Assembly (NCBI GenBank): GCA_019309605.1 | Contig: JAFDFW010000138.1 | Location: forward strand, 1-6,301 | Direction of reading: 5' to 3' | DNA: 6,301 bases | Origin: Deltaproteobacteria bacterium | GTDB taxonomy: Bacteria; Myxococcota_A; Polyangia; Polyangiales; Houyiibacteriaceae | Position numbers and translations under genes: made by a program | Shown: positions 1 through 6,299 of the stretch, piece by piece | How the letters are laid out: every line of letters begins with the position of its first letter | How positions within the stretch are numbered: position 1 is the first letter of the stretch | Notes under the pieces: generated by a model | The model's database searches: none | What the model saw: the letters and a program-made list of their open reading frames with translations, nothing else | Told to the model about the DNA's origin: nothing

Positions 1-432
1 AACGGTGGGTGTCGTGTAGAAAACGAGGCGCAAAAGGAACACGGTGCGGAACCCGTGTGTGTGGAGTCGCTCGTCGAACCGGCGGATCCGTTGGGGCAAC
101 CGTTGTTGAATCCAGTCCCGCGCTACGAAGCGAGCGCCTGAAAATGAAAAGAGCCCGGTCCCGACCGTGCCCGCCCAGTTCAACAGGAAGGCATCCGTCG
201 GGCTCCAGATCAGTGGGGCGCTGAGAAGAAACACCAGGCCATTGACCCCGAACGGCTGGAGGCAGGAGTACGCTGCGATGAAGAAGACGCCACCCCAGAC
301 ACCTGCATCCTGAAACCAGACGCGCATCGTGGCCGGGTCGAACTCCTCATAGGTGCCGCTCGCGTACACCCAGGCGATGATGCTGGCGACGATCGCGGCG
401 ATCGCGATCTTGAGGAGGCTTGCCCGGTCCAT
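1..432 (-). CDS. TVP38/TMEM64 (DedA-like, VTT domain) membrane protein, 3' end cut by window edge
   Basis: An open frame of 144 codons starts at ATG 432-430 and has no stop before the window edge, so the C-terminus is missing. The N-terminus (MDRASLLKIAIAAIVASIIAW, residues about 7-23) is a hydrophobic helix. A second hydrophobic stretch at about 45-75 has the family's aromatic/Pro pattern (FFIAAYSCLQPFGVNGLVFL). Residues about 84-104 (AGTVGTGLFSFSGARFVARD) match the Gly-rich helix ending in an Arg that is typical of VTT domains. Residues 119-136 (FDERLHTHGFRTVFLLRL) match the family's amphipathic segment and conserved Arg-Leu. These proteins sit in the inner membrane, and DedA relatives are linked to lipid or undecaprenyl-phosphate transport and membrane homeostasis; the role here is unknown. 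The gene lies downstream of the LuxR-type regulator on the same strand with a 96-bp gap. No good Shine-Dalgarno precedes ATG 432, and the start lies inside a 55-bp tandem duplication, so start choice and gene integrity are uncertain. The family call is firm. Confidence 0.82.
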   Translation of the reverse strand, partial: MDRASLLKIAIAAIVASIIAWVYASGTYEEFDPATMRVWFQDAGVWGGVFFIAAYSCLQPFGVNGLVFLLSAPLIWSPTDAFLLNWAGTVGTGLFSFSGARFVARDWIQQRLPQRIRRFDERLHTHGFRTVFLLRLVFYTTPTV

Positions 433-525
433 GGGGGAATCGTAGCCCAGAACGGCGCATGCTGGCGTGGAGGCTTGCCCGGTCCATGGGGGAATCGTAG
501 CCCAGAACGGCGCATGCTGGCGTGG
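414..525. repeat. Perfect 55-bp tandem duplication (2 copies)
   Basis: Copy 1 is 414-468 and copy 2 is 469-523, identical base for base, with two further matching bases (524-525). The unit begins GGAGGCTTGCCCGG and ends GGCGCATGCTGGCGT. It covers the start region of the minus-strand VTT-domain gene and reaches to within 4 bases of the upstream regulator's stop codon (531-529). Each copy carries the same minus-strand ATG (432 and 487). Since 55 is not a multiple of three, the two ATGs are in different frames, and translation from the outer copy gives an Arg/Pro-rich frame ending at 347. The perfect identity implies a recent duplication, an unstable (slippage-prone) locus, or an assembly error. 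Confidence 0.97.
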
Positions 526-528
526 CGC

Positions 529-1629
529 TCAATCCTGACCAATCGCGGCGAAATCCTGGAGCTTGCTGACTAACTGAGCGCGCGTTTGGACGTCCATCTT
601 GTGCATCGCCGATCTCAGCAACGCGGATATGCGCCCCGCGGATAACCCGAGATTGTAGGCAATGAGCTTATTGGATTGTCCGAAGAGCGCGTAGGTCACG
701 ACTTGCATCTCGCGTTCGGTTAGCCCGCGCGGGTCGCTCACCTTGGGCCCGTTCGGCATCGCGAGCACGAAACGCCGATCGTCCGAATCGAACCAATCTA
801 CCGTCGACCATCGACCACGCACGAGCGCCTTCCACAGCCTCAACGCCTTCTCGGGGTCGGTCTTGCGCAGTTGGCCGCGGGCGCGATCGACCTGCGTCGC
901 GGCGTCGCGGAGGGCTTCGCGGGCGCCGCGGGACTTCGCCTGGCCTCGTGCGTCGGTCACCCGGAAGCTGATCGGGTCGATGACCGCTTCTGCGCCATGG
1001 GGAAGGTTCGTTGCTGCCTCGGGTTCGCCGCCCTGAAGCGCCCGCCTCAATCGGTAGCCAGCGCCGAAATGCGCAGCGACCATCTGCCATCGTTCGCGAG
1101 ACCTCTCGGAGAGGGTGGTCACCCTGGAAAGCGGCGCGATGAGATAAACTCCGCGACCGTTCGGATCGAACGCGGACATGCCCAGGCCGTCCTTCGCGAA
1201 ATCGAAATGGCGCATGATGAGATTGAAACCTCCTAGATCGCCGTCCGCCGCCTCGCTCAGGGTCTTAGGAATCGTCGGAAAGCTCAGCCGCCATAGGAGA
1301 CTCGCAGGCACCTCGGCTTGCAAACGCATCACGCGCTCCACCAAGTCGTCCGGGGCGGAGATCGCGTTCAACTGATCGATGGCGAACGACGCCCCTTCCG
1401 GTGGACGCATGCACGTGAGCGCAAAGACGCCAAGCCCGTGATCGATCACGGGAGCCCCGGCTTCGAGCAGCTTGGCCAGCCACTCCTGTGGCTCGGGCTC
1501 CAGGTCGTAGGCAGCCTCCGTAAAATCGATCAACGCCGAGCCAATGTGGTCCACTACCCTGAGAAGACGGCGATTTTCCTTGGAAGTCCATACGTAATTT
1601 TTCGCCCTGGGCTGTCCCGTCCGATTCAC
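529..1629 (-). CDS. LuxR/GerE-type helix-turn-helix transcriptional regulator
   Basis: A 366-residue protein. The C-terminal segment, residues 303-357, is a LuxR/GerE DNA-binding domain: it opens LTEREMQVVTYALFGQSNK, continues through IAYNLGLSAGRISALLRSAM (helix-turn-helix and recognition helix) and ends KMDVQTRAQLVSKL. The N-terminal 290 residues contain no receiver-type phosphorylation motif and no clear autoinducer domain. They read as a soluble sensor region (VIDHGLGVFAL near 61-71; an Arg-rich RERWQMVAAHFGAGYRLRRAL near 178-198) followed by a charged linker (230-260) before the HTH. I cannot name the signal. The earliest possible start is GTG 1629, six bases after an in-frame TGA and with a poor Shine-Dalgarno. 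GTG 1554 (VDHIGSALIDF) would give 341 residues and fits better with relatives that begin near this helix, so the start is uncertain. The gene is divergent from the secreted-protein gene at 1701 and upstream of the membrane-protein gene at 432, so either could be a target. Confidence 0.88.
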   Translation of the reverse strand: MNRTGQPRAKNYVWTSKENRRLLRVVDHIGSALIDFTEAAYDLEPEPQEWLAKLLEAGAPVIDHGLGVFALTCMRPPEGASFAIDQLNAISAPDDLVERVMRLQAEVPASLLWRLSFPTIPKTLSEAADGDLGGFNLIMRHFDFAKDGLGMSAFDPNGRGVYLIAPLSRVTTLSERSRERWQMVAAHFGAGYRLRRALQGGEPEAATNLPHGAEAVIDPISFRVTDARGQAKSRGAREALRDAATQVDRARGQLRKTDPEKALRLWKALVRGRWSTVDWFDSDDRRFVLAMPNGPKVSDPRGLTEREMQVVTYALFGQSNKLIAYNLGLSAGRISALLRSAMHKMDVQTRAQLVSKLQDFAAIGQD

Positions 1630-1700
1630 GAGTCAATGCGCGTTTCCCAGATCGAGGTATCTGCGTCTACTATCCGGCGTGAGCAGTAGGAGTTCCGGAT
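1630..1700. promoter_or_regulatory. Divergent intergenic region with 16-bp dyad
   Basis: These 71 bases separate the regulator (minus) from the secreted-protein gene (plus) and must hold at least the plus-strand promoter. A dyad CAGAT-N6-ATCTG lies at 1648-1663. A weak -10-like TACTAT on the plus strand is at 1668-1673, right after the dyad, with no convincing -35 box. On the minus strand TTGACT (1636-1631) resembles a -35 box, but no good -10 follows at 17 bp. A protein bound to the dyad would sit between or over the plus-strand promoter elements. Site assignments are by eye and weak. That the region is regulatory follows from the gene layout. Confidence 0.45.
1688..1692 (+). promoter_or_regulatory. 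Ribosome binding site of the secreted propeller protein
   Basis: AGGAG with an 8-base spacer to ATG 1701. This is the clearest Shine-Dalgarno in the window and fixes the start of the secreted-protein gene. The encoded N-terminus is then a good signal peptide, which supports the same start. Confidence 0.75.
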
Positions 1701-3515
1701 ATGTTGGTAAAAGCCACCACCGCGACGGCGTTGAGCATCTGCCTGAGCATCCTTGGGCCCACCGTTTCGGTGAGCGCGGCAACCCTGGAGGGCGTGGTCA
1801 CGACATCTGCCGGACAGCCCGTGAACGGCGCGATGGTGACCGTCTTCAGCGCTAACAGAATGCGCAAGCAAACCGTTTTCACAAACCCGGAAGGCCGCTA
1901 CCTCGTCGTCGTCGACTACGAGGGACAGCTCACGGTCCGCGCTCGTGCGTCGAGCTTCGTGGATCAGACGCAGACGGTCTCGATCGACGAAGCAGAATCC
2001 CAGACCATCGACCTGACGCTGGCGGCGTTCGAGTCCGACCTCGACCGCTCCAACGCCCTCCCCGCGTCCGCCCATCTGACCACGCTTCCGTGGAGAGACG
2101 CCGAGGAGCGCGCACCGTTCGTGGCGCAGTGCAACTACTGCCATCAGGTCGGCAACCCCCTCACGCGTGGCAAGCGAAGCGCGAAGTCGTGGGCCGAGTC
2201 CATCGAGAAGATGGAAGGCTACATGGCGATCGTGACCGACGAGCAAGTCGAGCGTTTCAGCAAGGTGCTCTCCGCAGGTTTCGACGGTGAGCCGATAGAC
2301 GTGGTGCAGACCCACGACGCGAGCCCCGAGCTTGCGCACGCGAAGATCGAAGAATGGCTGGTGGGCGACGGTATGTCGTTCATCCACGACGCGGATGTCG
2401 GGGAAGACGGAAAGCTCTACGGCGTCGACGAAGGCCATGACGTGGTTTGGGTGCTCGACCCACGAACCAACGTCGTGGAGAAGTACCCGTTGCCCGAATC
2501 GGACCTGCCCGTGGGGGGCCTGTTCTCGGGCGCCGCGCTGCCCATCGGCATCTTCACCGGGAAACACGGACCGCACAGCATGGCCCAGGCCCAAGACGGG
2601 CGCTTCTGGATTACCAACGCACTGTCGGCGACGTTGATGTCGTTCGACCCGGAGACAAAGGCCTTCAAAGTCTATGAGATCGGCGAAGATGCATTGTACC
2701 CGCATACGATTCGCATCGACCCCAAAGGCATCGTGTGGTTCACGATCGCGGTTTCGAACCAGGTGGGGCGTTTCGATCCAGCAACGGAGACGTTCACACT
2801 TTTGCAGCTCCCGCACAACGGCTTCTGGCGTTGGGTGGCGGACGTCTTCTTTCCAACTCTCCTCAAGTACTCGGCTAGGTCGCCCCGCGAGAACAAACAC
2901 GTCGACCTCTCGGCGCACAAGATGATGAGCGGCGTCGAATACGACGACCTTTTCAACCTTCCTTACGGGATTGACATTAATCCCAAAGACGGGAGCGTCT
3001 GGTACGCGAAGCTCTACGGCAACATGCTGGGTCACGTCGATCCCGAAACACTGGAGATCACCGAGTACGAAACTCCGCTCAAAGGCCCGAGGCGACCGCG
3101 CTTCGATGCGGACGGCATCCTTTGGATTCCGTCATTCGATGAAAGCGCCCTATTGCGTTTCGATCCCACCACGGGCGAGTTCAAGACCTACCCGCTTCCG
3201 ACACTTTCGCCGGACGAGTACGAAACCCCGTACGCTTTGAACGTGCACCCGGAGACGGGAGATGTTTGGATGACCTCGAACATGTCGGACCGCATTCTGC
3301 GCTTCATTCCCAAAGAGGAGCGGTTCATCAGCTACCCAAGCCCGACTCGGGTGACCTGGTTGCGCGATCTGACGTTCACTAAAGACGGGAAAGTCTGCTC
3401 GAGCTCGTCCAACTTGCCCGCGTATGCGATTGAAGATGGGCTGCCCTCCTTCATCTGCGTCGACCCGGCGGGCGCGGACAAGGATCGAGCCCGCGCAAGC
3501 TCAGCACGCCGCTAA
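1701..3515 (+). CDS. Secreted carboxypeptidase-regulatory-like / cytochrome c / Vgb-like seven-repeat propeller protein
   Basis: A 604-residue modular protein predicted to be periplasmic. Residues 1-26 are a Sec signal peptide (basic MLVK, hydrophobic core, cleavage likely after VSVSA). Residues about 28-108 form a carboxypeptidase-regulatory-like beta-sandwich (GVVTTSAGQPVNGAMVTVF, then TNPEGRYLVVV). Residues about 135-195 carry one c-type haem motif, C144-N-Y-C147-H148, with M171 or M175 as possible distal ligands. Residues about 228-590 contain seven repeats of the virginiamycin B lyase (streptogramin lyase) type, each with a P-x-x-I/L...DG-x-V/L-W-x-T core and a following FDPET-like turn: about 230-265, 291-328, 334-371, 421-459, 463-500, 510-548 and 552-589. 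The last repeat lacks the Trp (VCSSSS), and C566 and C586 could form a disulfide. An insertion of about 40 residues (372-415) lies between repeats 3 and 4. The Vgb fold is known for lyase activity on streptogramins, but most relatives have no known substrate, so antibiotic inactivation should not be assumed. The start is fixed by AGGAG at 1688. The ThDP enzyme gene follows after 64 bp. Confidence 0.9.
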   Translation: MLVKATTATALSICLSILGPTVSVSAATLEGVVTTSAGQPVNGAMVTVFSANRMRKQTVFTNPEGRYLVVVDYEGQLTVRARASSFVDQTQTVSIDEAESQTIDLTLAAFESDLDRSNALPASAHLTTLPWRDAEERAPFVAQCNYCHQVGNPLTRGKRSAKSWAESIEKMEGYMAIVTDEQVERFSKVLSAGFDGEPIDVVQTHDASPELAHAKIEEWLVGDGMSFIHDADVGEDGKLYGVDEGHDVVWVLDPRTNVVEKYPLPESDLPVGGLFSGAALPIGIFTGKHGPHSMAQAQDGRFWITNALSATLMSFDPETKAFKVYEIGEDALYPHTIRIDPKGIVWFTIAVSNQVGRFDPATETFTLLQLPHNGFWRWVADVFFPTLLKYSARSPRENKHVDLSAHKMMSGVEYDDLFNLPYGIDINPKDGSVWYAKLYGNMLGHVDPETLEITEYETPLKGPRRPRFDADGILWIPSFDESALLRFDPTTGEFKTYPLPTLSPDEYETPYALNVHPETGDVWMTSNMSDRILRFIPKEERFISYPSPTRVTWLRDLTFTKDGKVCSSSSNLPAYAIEDGLPSFICVDPAGADKDRARASSARR

Positions 3516-3562
3516 CGCTGGCACTGGCGCTGGTACTGACGCTGGTACTGGCGCCGGCGCGG
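3515..3562 (+). repeat. 12-bp tandem repeats in the intergenic gap
   Basis: Three near-identical 12-bp units, ACGCTGGCACTG (3515-3526), GCGCTGGTACTG (3527-3538) and ACGCTGGTACTG (3539-3550), are followed by a degenerate GC-rich fourth (3551-3562). They begin at the last base of the secreted-protein stop codon and fill most of the 64-bp gap before the ThDP enzyme gene. In the frame of that gene they would encode a Gly/Ala/Thr run with no resemblance to its family, so they are best read as non-coding. Confidence 0.75.
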
Positions 3563-3579
3563 GTGTAGATTCGTGCGCC

Positions 3580-5331
3580 ATGAACCAAATGGTAGGAGGA
3601 GACGCGCTTGCTCGCATGTTGGCAGCCGAGGGCGTCGAGGTAGTGTTCGGCATCGTCGACGGCACGTACATGGGCTTCTTTGCAAGCTTCGAAAAGCACG
3701 GCATCCGACTAGTCTCCCCTCGGCATGAAACGAGCGCTGCACATATGGCTGGCGCCTACGCGCGACTCACCGGAAAGCTCGGTGTGTGCATGGCGTCGAA
3801 CGGGCCCGGCGTAGCGAACATCCTTCCTGGCGTCGCGGTGGAGAACGGCGAGGGTAATCGAGTCCTGCTGATCACGTCGAGCCGGCGCACGCCGGTCGCG
3901 TACCCGGATCGTGGCGGAACGTATCAGTACTTCAACCAAGCCGGCGTGACGCGGGCGATGACCAAGTGGAGCGGGGCGGTGCCTTCCTTCGAACGTCTTC
4001 CCGAATTCTTTCGGCGCGCGGCGCGCATCAGTTGGAGCGGTCGTCCGGGGGTGGTGCACCTCGACGTTCCGGAAACGGTGATGAACGGTGTGTTCGAAAC
4101 CGAAGGCATCGACATGCGGCTGCCAGAAGCGTACCGGCGAACCGAGGCGGTCGAGCCCTCCGTGAGCCAGGTTGCGCGCGCCGCTGAGCTCCTCCGCAAT
4201 GCGGAGCGACCACACGTTCACGCCGGTAGCGGAGTCCTCCACGCGCAAGCATCGGGCGCGCTCCAAGACGTCGCCGAAGCATTGGGCTCGGCGGTTACGA
4301 CGAGCTGGGCCGGACGAGGCGCGCTCCCGGACAATCACCAGCAATTGCTACCGATCTGGGCGATGGAGCCGATCAACGAGGCCCGCAGTCAGGCCGACCT
4401 CGTGTTGGTCGTCGGATCGCGCCTAGGGGAAACCGATTGGTGGGGGAAGGCGCCATACTGGGGCAAGCCCGGTGAACAGAAGATGATCCAAGTCGATGTC
4501 GACGAGGAGATTCTTGGCCTCAATAAGGCCACCGATCTGGCCATCGTTGCGGATGCTGGCGCATTTCTATCGGCGCTCGCCGACGAGCTACGGCGATCCC
4601 CGCTGAGCGACGAGCGACTGCAGGCCAATCGAAAACGCACAGCCGGCTTCTCTGAAGGACAGGCGAAGGTCCGAGCCCAGCTCGACATGGCGCTTCAGAA
4701 CATCGGGAGCCCGATGCACAGTGCCCATGTCCCGACAACCTGCCAGCGCGTCTTCGGCGACGACACGGTCCGCGTGTTCGACGGCGGGAACACCACGGTG
4801 TGGGCGAGCTTCTTCTCGGAGATCAACCGGCCGAACACCCTGCTCTCAACCTTCAAGTTCGGGATGTTGGGCGCCGGCGTGTCGCAAGCACTCGCGGCAC
4901 GGATCGCCAAGCCCGACGCCCAGGTGATATGCATCATCGGCGATGGCGCGATGGGCTTTCACATTCAAGAGCTCGAAACCGCGCTACGCAACGAGCTACC
5001 GGTCATCTACCTGGTGCTCTGCGACAAACAGTGGGGCATGGTGAAAATCACGCAGTCGATTGGGCTGGGTATGCTGCGGCCCGTCATCGGGACGGAACAG
5101 CAAGGCACCATCAACGCCGACTTCGAAGAGATCGAGTTCGACAAGGTGGCAGAGGCGATGGGTTGCTACGGCGAACGTGTTTCGGATCCGGCCGGGCTCG
5201 AGGAGGCACTTCGGCGGTGCGTCGACTCCGGCAAGCCGTCGGTCGTCCACGTAGACGTGGACCCGAATATGCACCTCTTCGCTCCCGGACTGCAGGAGTT
5301 CAAAGCGATGCACCAGGAGCCTGTCCCCTAA
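3580..5331 (+). CDS. Thiamine-diphosphate-dependent enzyme, acetolactate synthase/benzoylformate decarboxylase superfamily
   Basis: A 583-residue protein with the three-domain layout of the ALS/BFDC group. The N-terminal pyrimidine-binding domain (about 4-170) has GGDALARMLAAEGVEVVFG, the catalytic Glu (E50 in RHETSAAHMAGAYARLTGK) that activates the ThDP aminopyrimidine, and the NGPGVAN and GRPGVVHLDVPE signatures. The central domain is about 190-335 (VLVVGSRLGE, MIQVDVDEE). The C-terminal pyrophosphate-binding domain (about 370-565) has GDG at 454-456, followed by IQELETALRNELPV. The metal motif normally ending NN reads C481-D482 (VLCDKQWGMVK), so an Asp replaces the usual Asn ligand. Such enzymes cleave or form C-C bonds next to a carbonyl (decarboxylases, carboligases, acyloin lyases); the substrate is not readable here. 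ATG 3580 has no Shine-Dalgarno, and extending upstream adds only repeat-encoded sequence, so 3580 (or ATG 3589) is the likely start. The stop overlaps the next gene's ATG, implying translational coupling with the SDR gene. Confidence 0.92.
   Translation: MNQMVGGDALARMLAAEGVEVVFGIVDGTYMGFFASFEKHGIRLVSPRHETSAAHMAGAYARLTGKLGVCMASNGPGVANILPGVAVENGEGNRVLLITSSRRTPVAYPDRGGTYQYFNQAGVTRAMTKWSGAVPSFERLPEFFRRAARISWSGRPGVVHLDVPETVMNGVFETEGIDMRLPEAYRRTEAVEPSVSQVARAAELLRNAERPHVHAGSGVLHAQASGALQDVAEALGSAVTTSWAGRGALPDNHQQLLPIWAMEPINEARSQADLVLVVGSRLGETDWWGKAPYWGKPGEQKMIQVDVDEEILGLNKATDLAIVADAGAFLSALADELRRSPLSDERLQANRKRTAGFSEGQAKVRAQLDMALQNIGSPMHSAHVPTTCQRVFGDDTVRVFDGGNTTVWASFFSEINRPNTLLSTFKFGMLGAGVSQALAARIAKPDAQVICIIGDGAMGFHIQELETALRNELPVIYLVLCDKQWGMVKITQSIGLGMLRPVIGTEQQGTINADFEEIEFDKVAEAMGCYGERVSDPAGLEEALRRCVDSGKPSVVHVDVDPNMHLFAPGLQEFKAMHQEPVP
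5315..5319 (+). promoter_or_regulatory. Ribosome binding site of the SDR gene, inside the ThDP gene
   Basis: AGGAG lies 11 bases before ATG 5331, within the last codons of the ThDP enzyme gene. The spacing is slightly long. With the TAATG stop/start overlap it supports reinitiation or coupled translation and the choice of 5331 as the start. Confidence 0.5.
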
Positions 5332-6299
5332 TGGGTGACGGCCCCTCGGTCTTGGTCACCGGAGCGGCCGGCTACGTCGGCCGACTCTGTGTCGCGGCTC
5401 TGGTGAAGCGCTTGGACGAGCTGTCGGTTGTGGTCGCGCTGGACTGGAGCGAGGTCGAGCGTTCCCAGCGGATCGAAGGCGTCGTCTACAAGCAGGGCGA
5501 CATTTGCGACCCGTCACTCGGGGGCCTGTTCGACGAGCACGGCATCGACACAGTCGTGCACTTGGCGTCCATCGTCCGTGTGCCCAAGGGCGCTCCGGTC
5601 GATTTGGCGTACCGGGTCGATGTTCTTGGGACGAAAAACATCCTCGAAGCGTGCCAGGCATCGGGGGCGAGGAAGCTAATCGTCACGTCGAGCGGCGCCG
5701 CCTATGGCTACCACCGCGACAACCCAGAGTGGCTCGACGAAAGCGATCCGCTCCGGGGTAACGACGAGTTCGAGTACTCGAAGAACAAGCGCCTCGTCGA
5801 AGCAATGCTGGCCGAGTGGCGGGAGGAGCGACCCGAACTTCGGCAGGTCGTCTTTCGCCCGGGCACCATCGTCGGCACGGACGTACACAGCCCGGTGACC
5901 GACCTGTTCGAGAAACCCGTGATGCTAGGCATCGTTGGTGCGGAATCGCCCTTCGTGTTCATCTGGGACCAGGACCTGGTCGCGTGTCTCGTCGACGCCG
6001 TCTTCTCGGACAAGGTGGGTGTCTACAACCAGGCCGGCGATGGCGCGGTCACCGCGCGCGAGATCGCAACGATGCTCAACAAACCGTACGTGGCCCTGCC
6101 GGCGTCAGTGGCGAAGGCAACTCTATGGGCACTCAAAGGATTGGGCGTGACGGAAAACGGGCCTGAGGGCGTGGCGTTCTTGCGCTACCGGCCCGTGCTT
6201 TCGAACCGGCGCCTCAAGGAGGAGTACGGTTACACCCCTCAGCTCACCAGCCGCGAGGCATTCGAGCTCTACGCCCGAGCCCGGGGTCTTCTTATCTAG
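5331..6299 (+). CDS. NAD(P)-dependent extended SDR (epimerase/dehydratase family)
   Basis: A 322-residue extended short-chain dehydrogenase/reductase, normal length for the class. The Rossmann motif TGAAGYVG is at residues 10-17, an acidic D38 follows beta-2 (VVVALDWSE; Asp here usually favours NAD over NADP), and the adenine-pocket GDICD is at 56-60. HLAS at 77-80 replaces the usual xxAG motif. The catalytic set is complete: Ser in TSSGAAYG (119-126) and Y149-SKN-K153. FRPGTIVGT (175-183) is the usual post-catalytic loop. The C-terminal substrate domain (about 185-322) contains VYNQAGDGAVTAREIATML, as in sugar epimerase and dihydroflavonol/3-beta-HSD-like SDRs. The start is ATG 5331, sharing its A with the TAA of the ThDP gene; AGGAG stands 11 bases upstream. 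The stop is TAG 6297-6299, two bases from the window edge, so any downstream gene or terminator is out of view. Likely partner of the ThDP enzyme, reducing or oxidising its product or substrate; this role is inferred from linkage. A sugar-nucleotide epimerase role is possible but the neighbours do not support it. Confidence 0.92.
   Translation: MGDGPSVLVTGAAGYVGRLCVAALVKRLDELSVVVALDWSEVERSQRIEGVVYKQGDICDPSLGGLFDEHGIDTVVHLASIVRVPKGAPVDLAYRVDVLGTKNILEACQASGARKLIVTSSGAAYGYHRDNPEWLDESDPLRGNDEFEYSKNKRLVEAMLAEWREERPELRQVVFRPGTIVGTDVHSPVTDLFEKPVMLGIVGAESPFVFIWDQDLVACLVDAVFSDKVGVYNQAGDGAVTAREIATMLNKPYVALPASVAKATLWALKGLGVTENGPEGVAFLRYRPVLSNRRLKEEYGYTPQLTSREAFELYARARGLLI

Noticed and set aside
414..525. 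CRISPR-like or IS-end repeat
   Set aside because: It is two directly abutting copies with no spacer, no inverted ends and no transposase nearby, so a simple tandem duplication explains it.
210..542. Minus-strand 110-codon frame at the duplication
   Set aside because: Ser/Arg/Pro-rich shadow. It repeats a segment because it reads through both 55-bp copies. The hydrophobic VTT-domain frame on the same strand is the real gene.
668..1090. Minus-strand 140-codon frame inside the regulator gene
   Set aside because: Arg-rich alternative frame of the regulator, with no start signal or domain.
1626..3035. Long minus-strand open frame (469 codons) opposite the secreted-protein gene
   Set aside because: It is an antisense shadow of the G+C-rich plus-strand gene. 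It is Arg/Val/His-rich with no recognisable domain, while the plus strand shows a signal peptide, CxxCH and seven propeller repeats.
1701..3515. Streptogramin (virginiamycin B) resistance gene
   Set aside because: The propeller repeats match the fold, but the haem-c and carboxypeptidase-regulatory-like modules and the metabolic neighbours do not fit a resistance lyase. The catalytic residues could not be aligned by eye.
3424..3579. Upstream extension of the ThDP enzyme frame by 52 codons
   Set aside because: It overlaps the end of the secreted-protein gene and translates the 12-bp repeats into a Gly/Ala/Thr run. Family homology begins at about codon 4 from ATG 3580.
3709..4344. Minus-strand 211-codon frame inside the ThDP gene
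   Set aside because: Antisense shadow of a well-supported enzyme gene, with no domain and no neighbour on that strand.
4800..5330. Upstream extension of the SDR frame by 177 codons
   Set aside because: It is an out-of-frame reading of the ThDP enzyme gene, Arg-rich with no domain. The SDR Rossmann motif begins 10 residues after ATG 5331.
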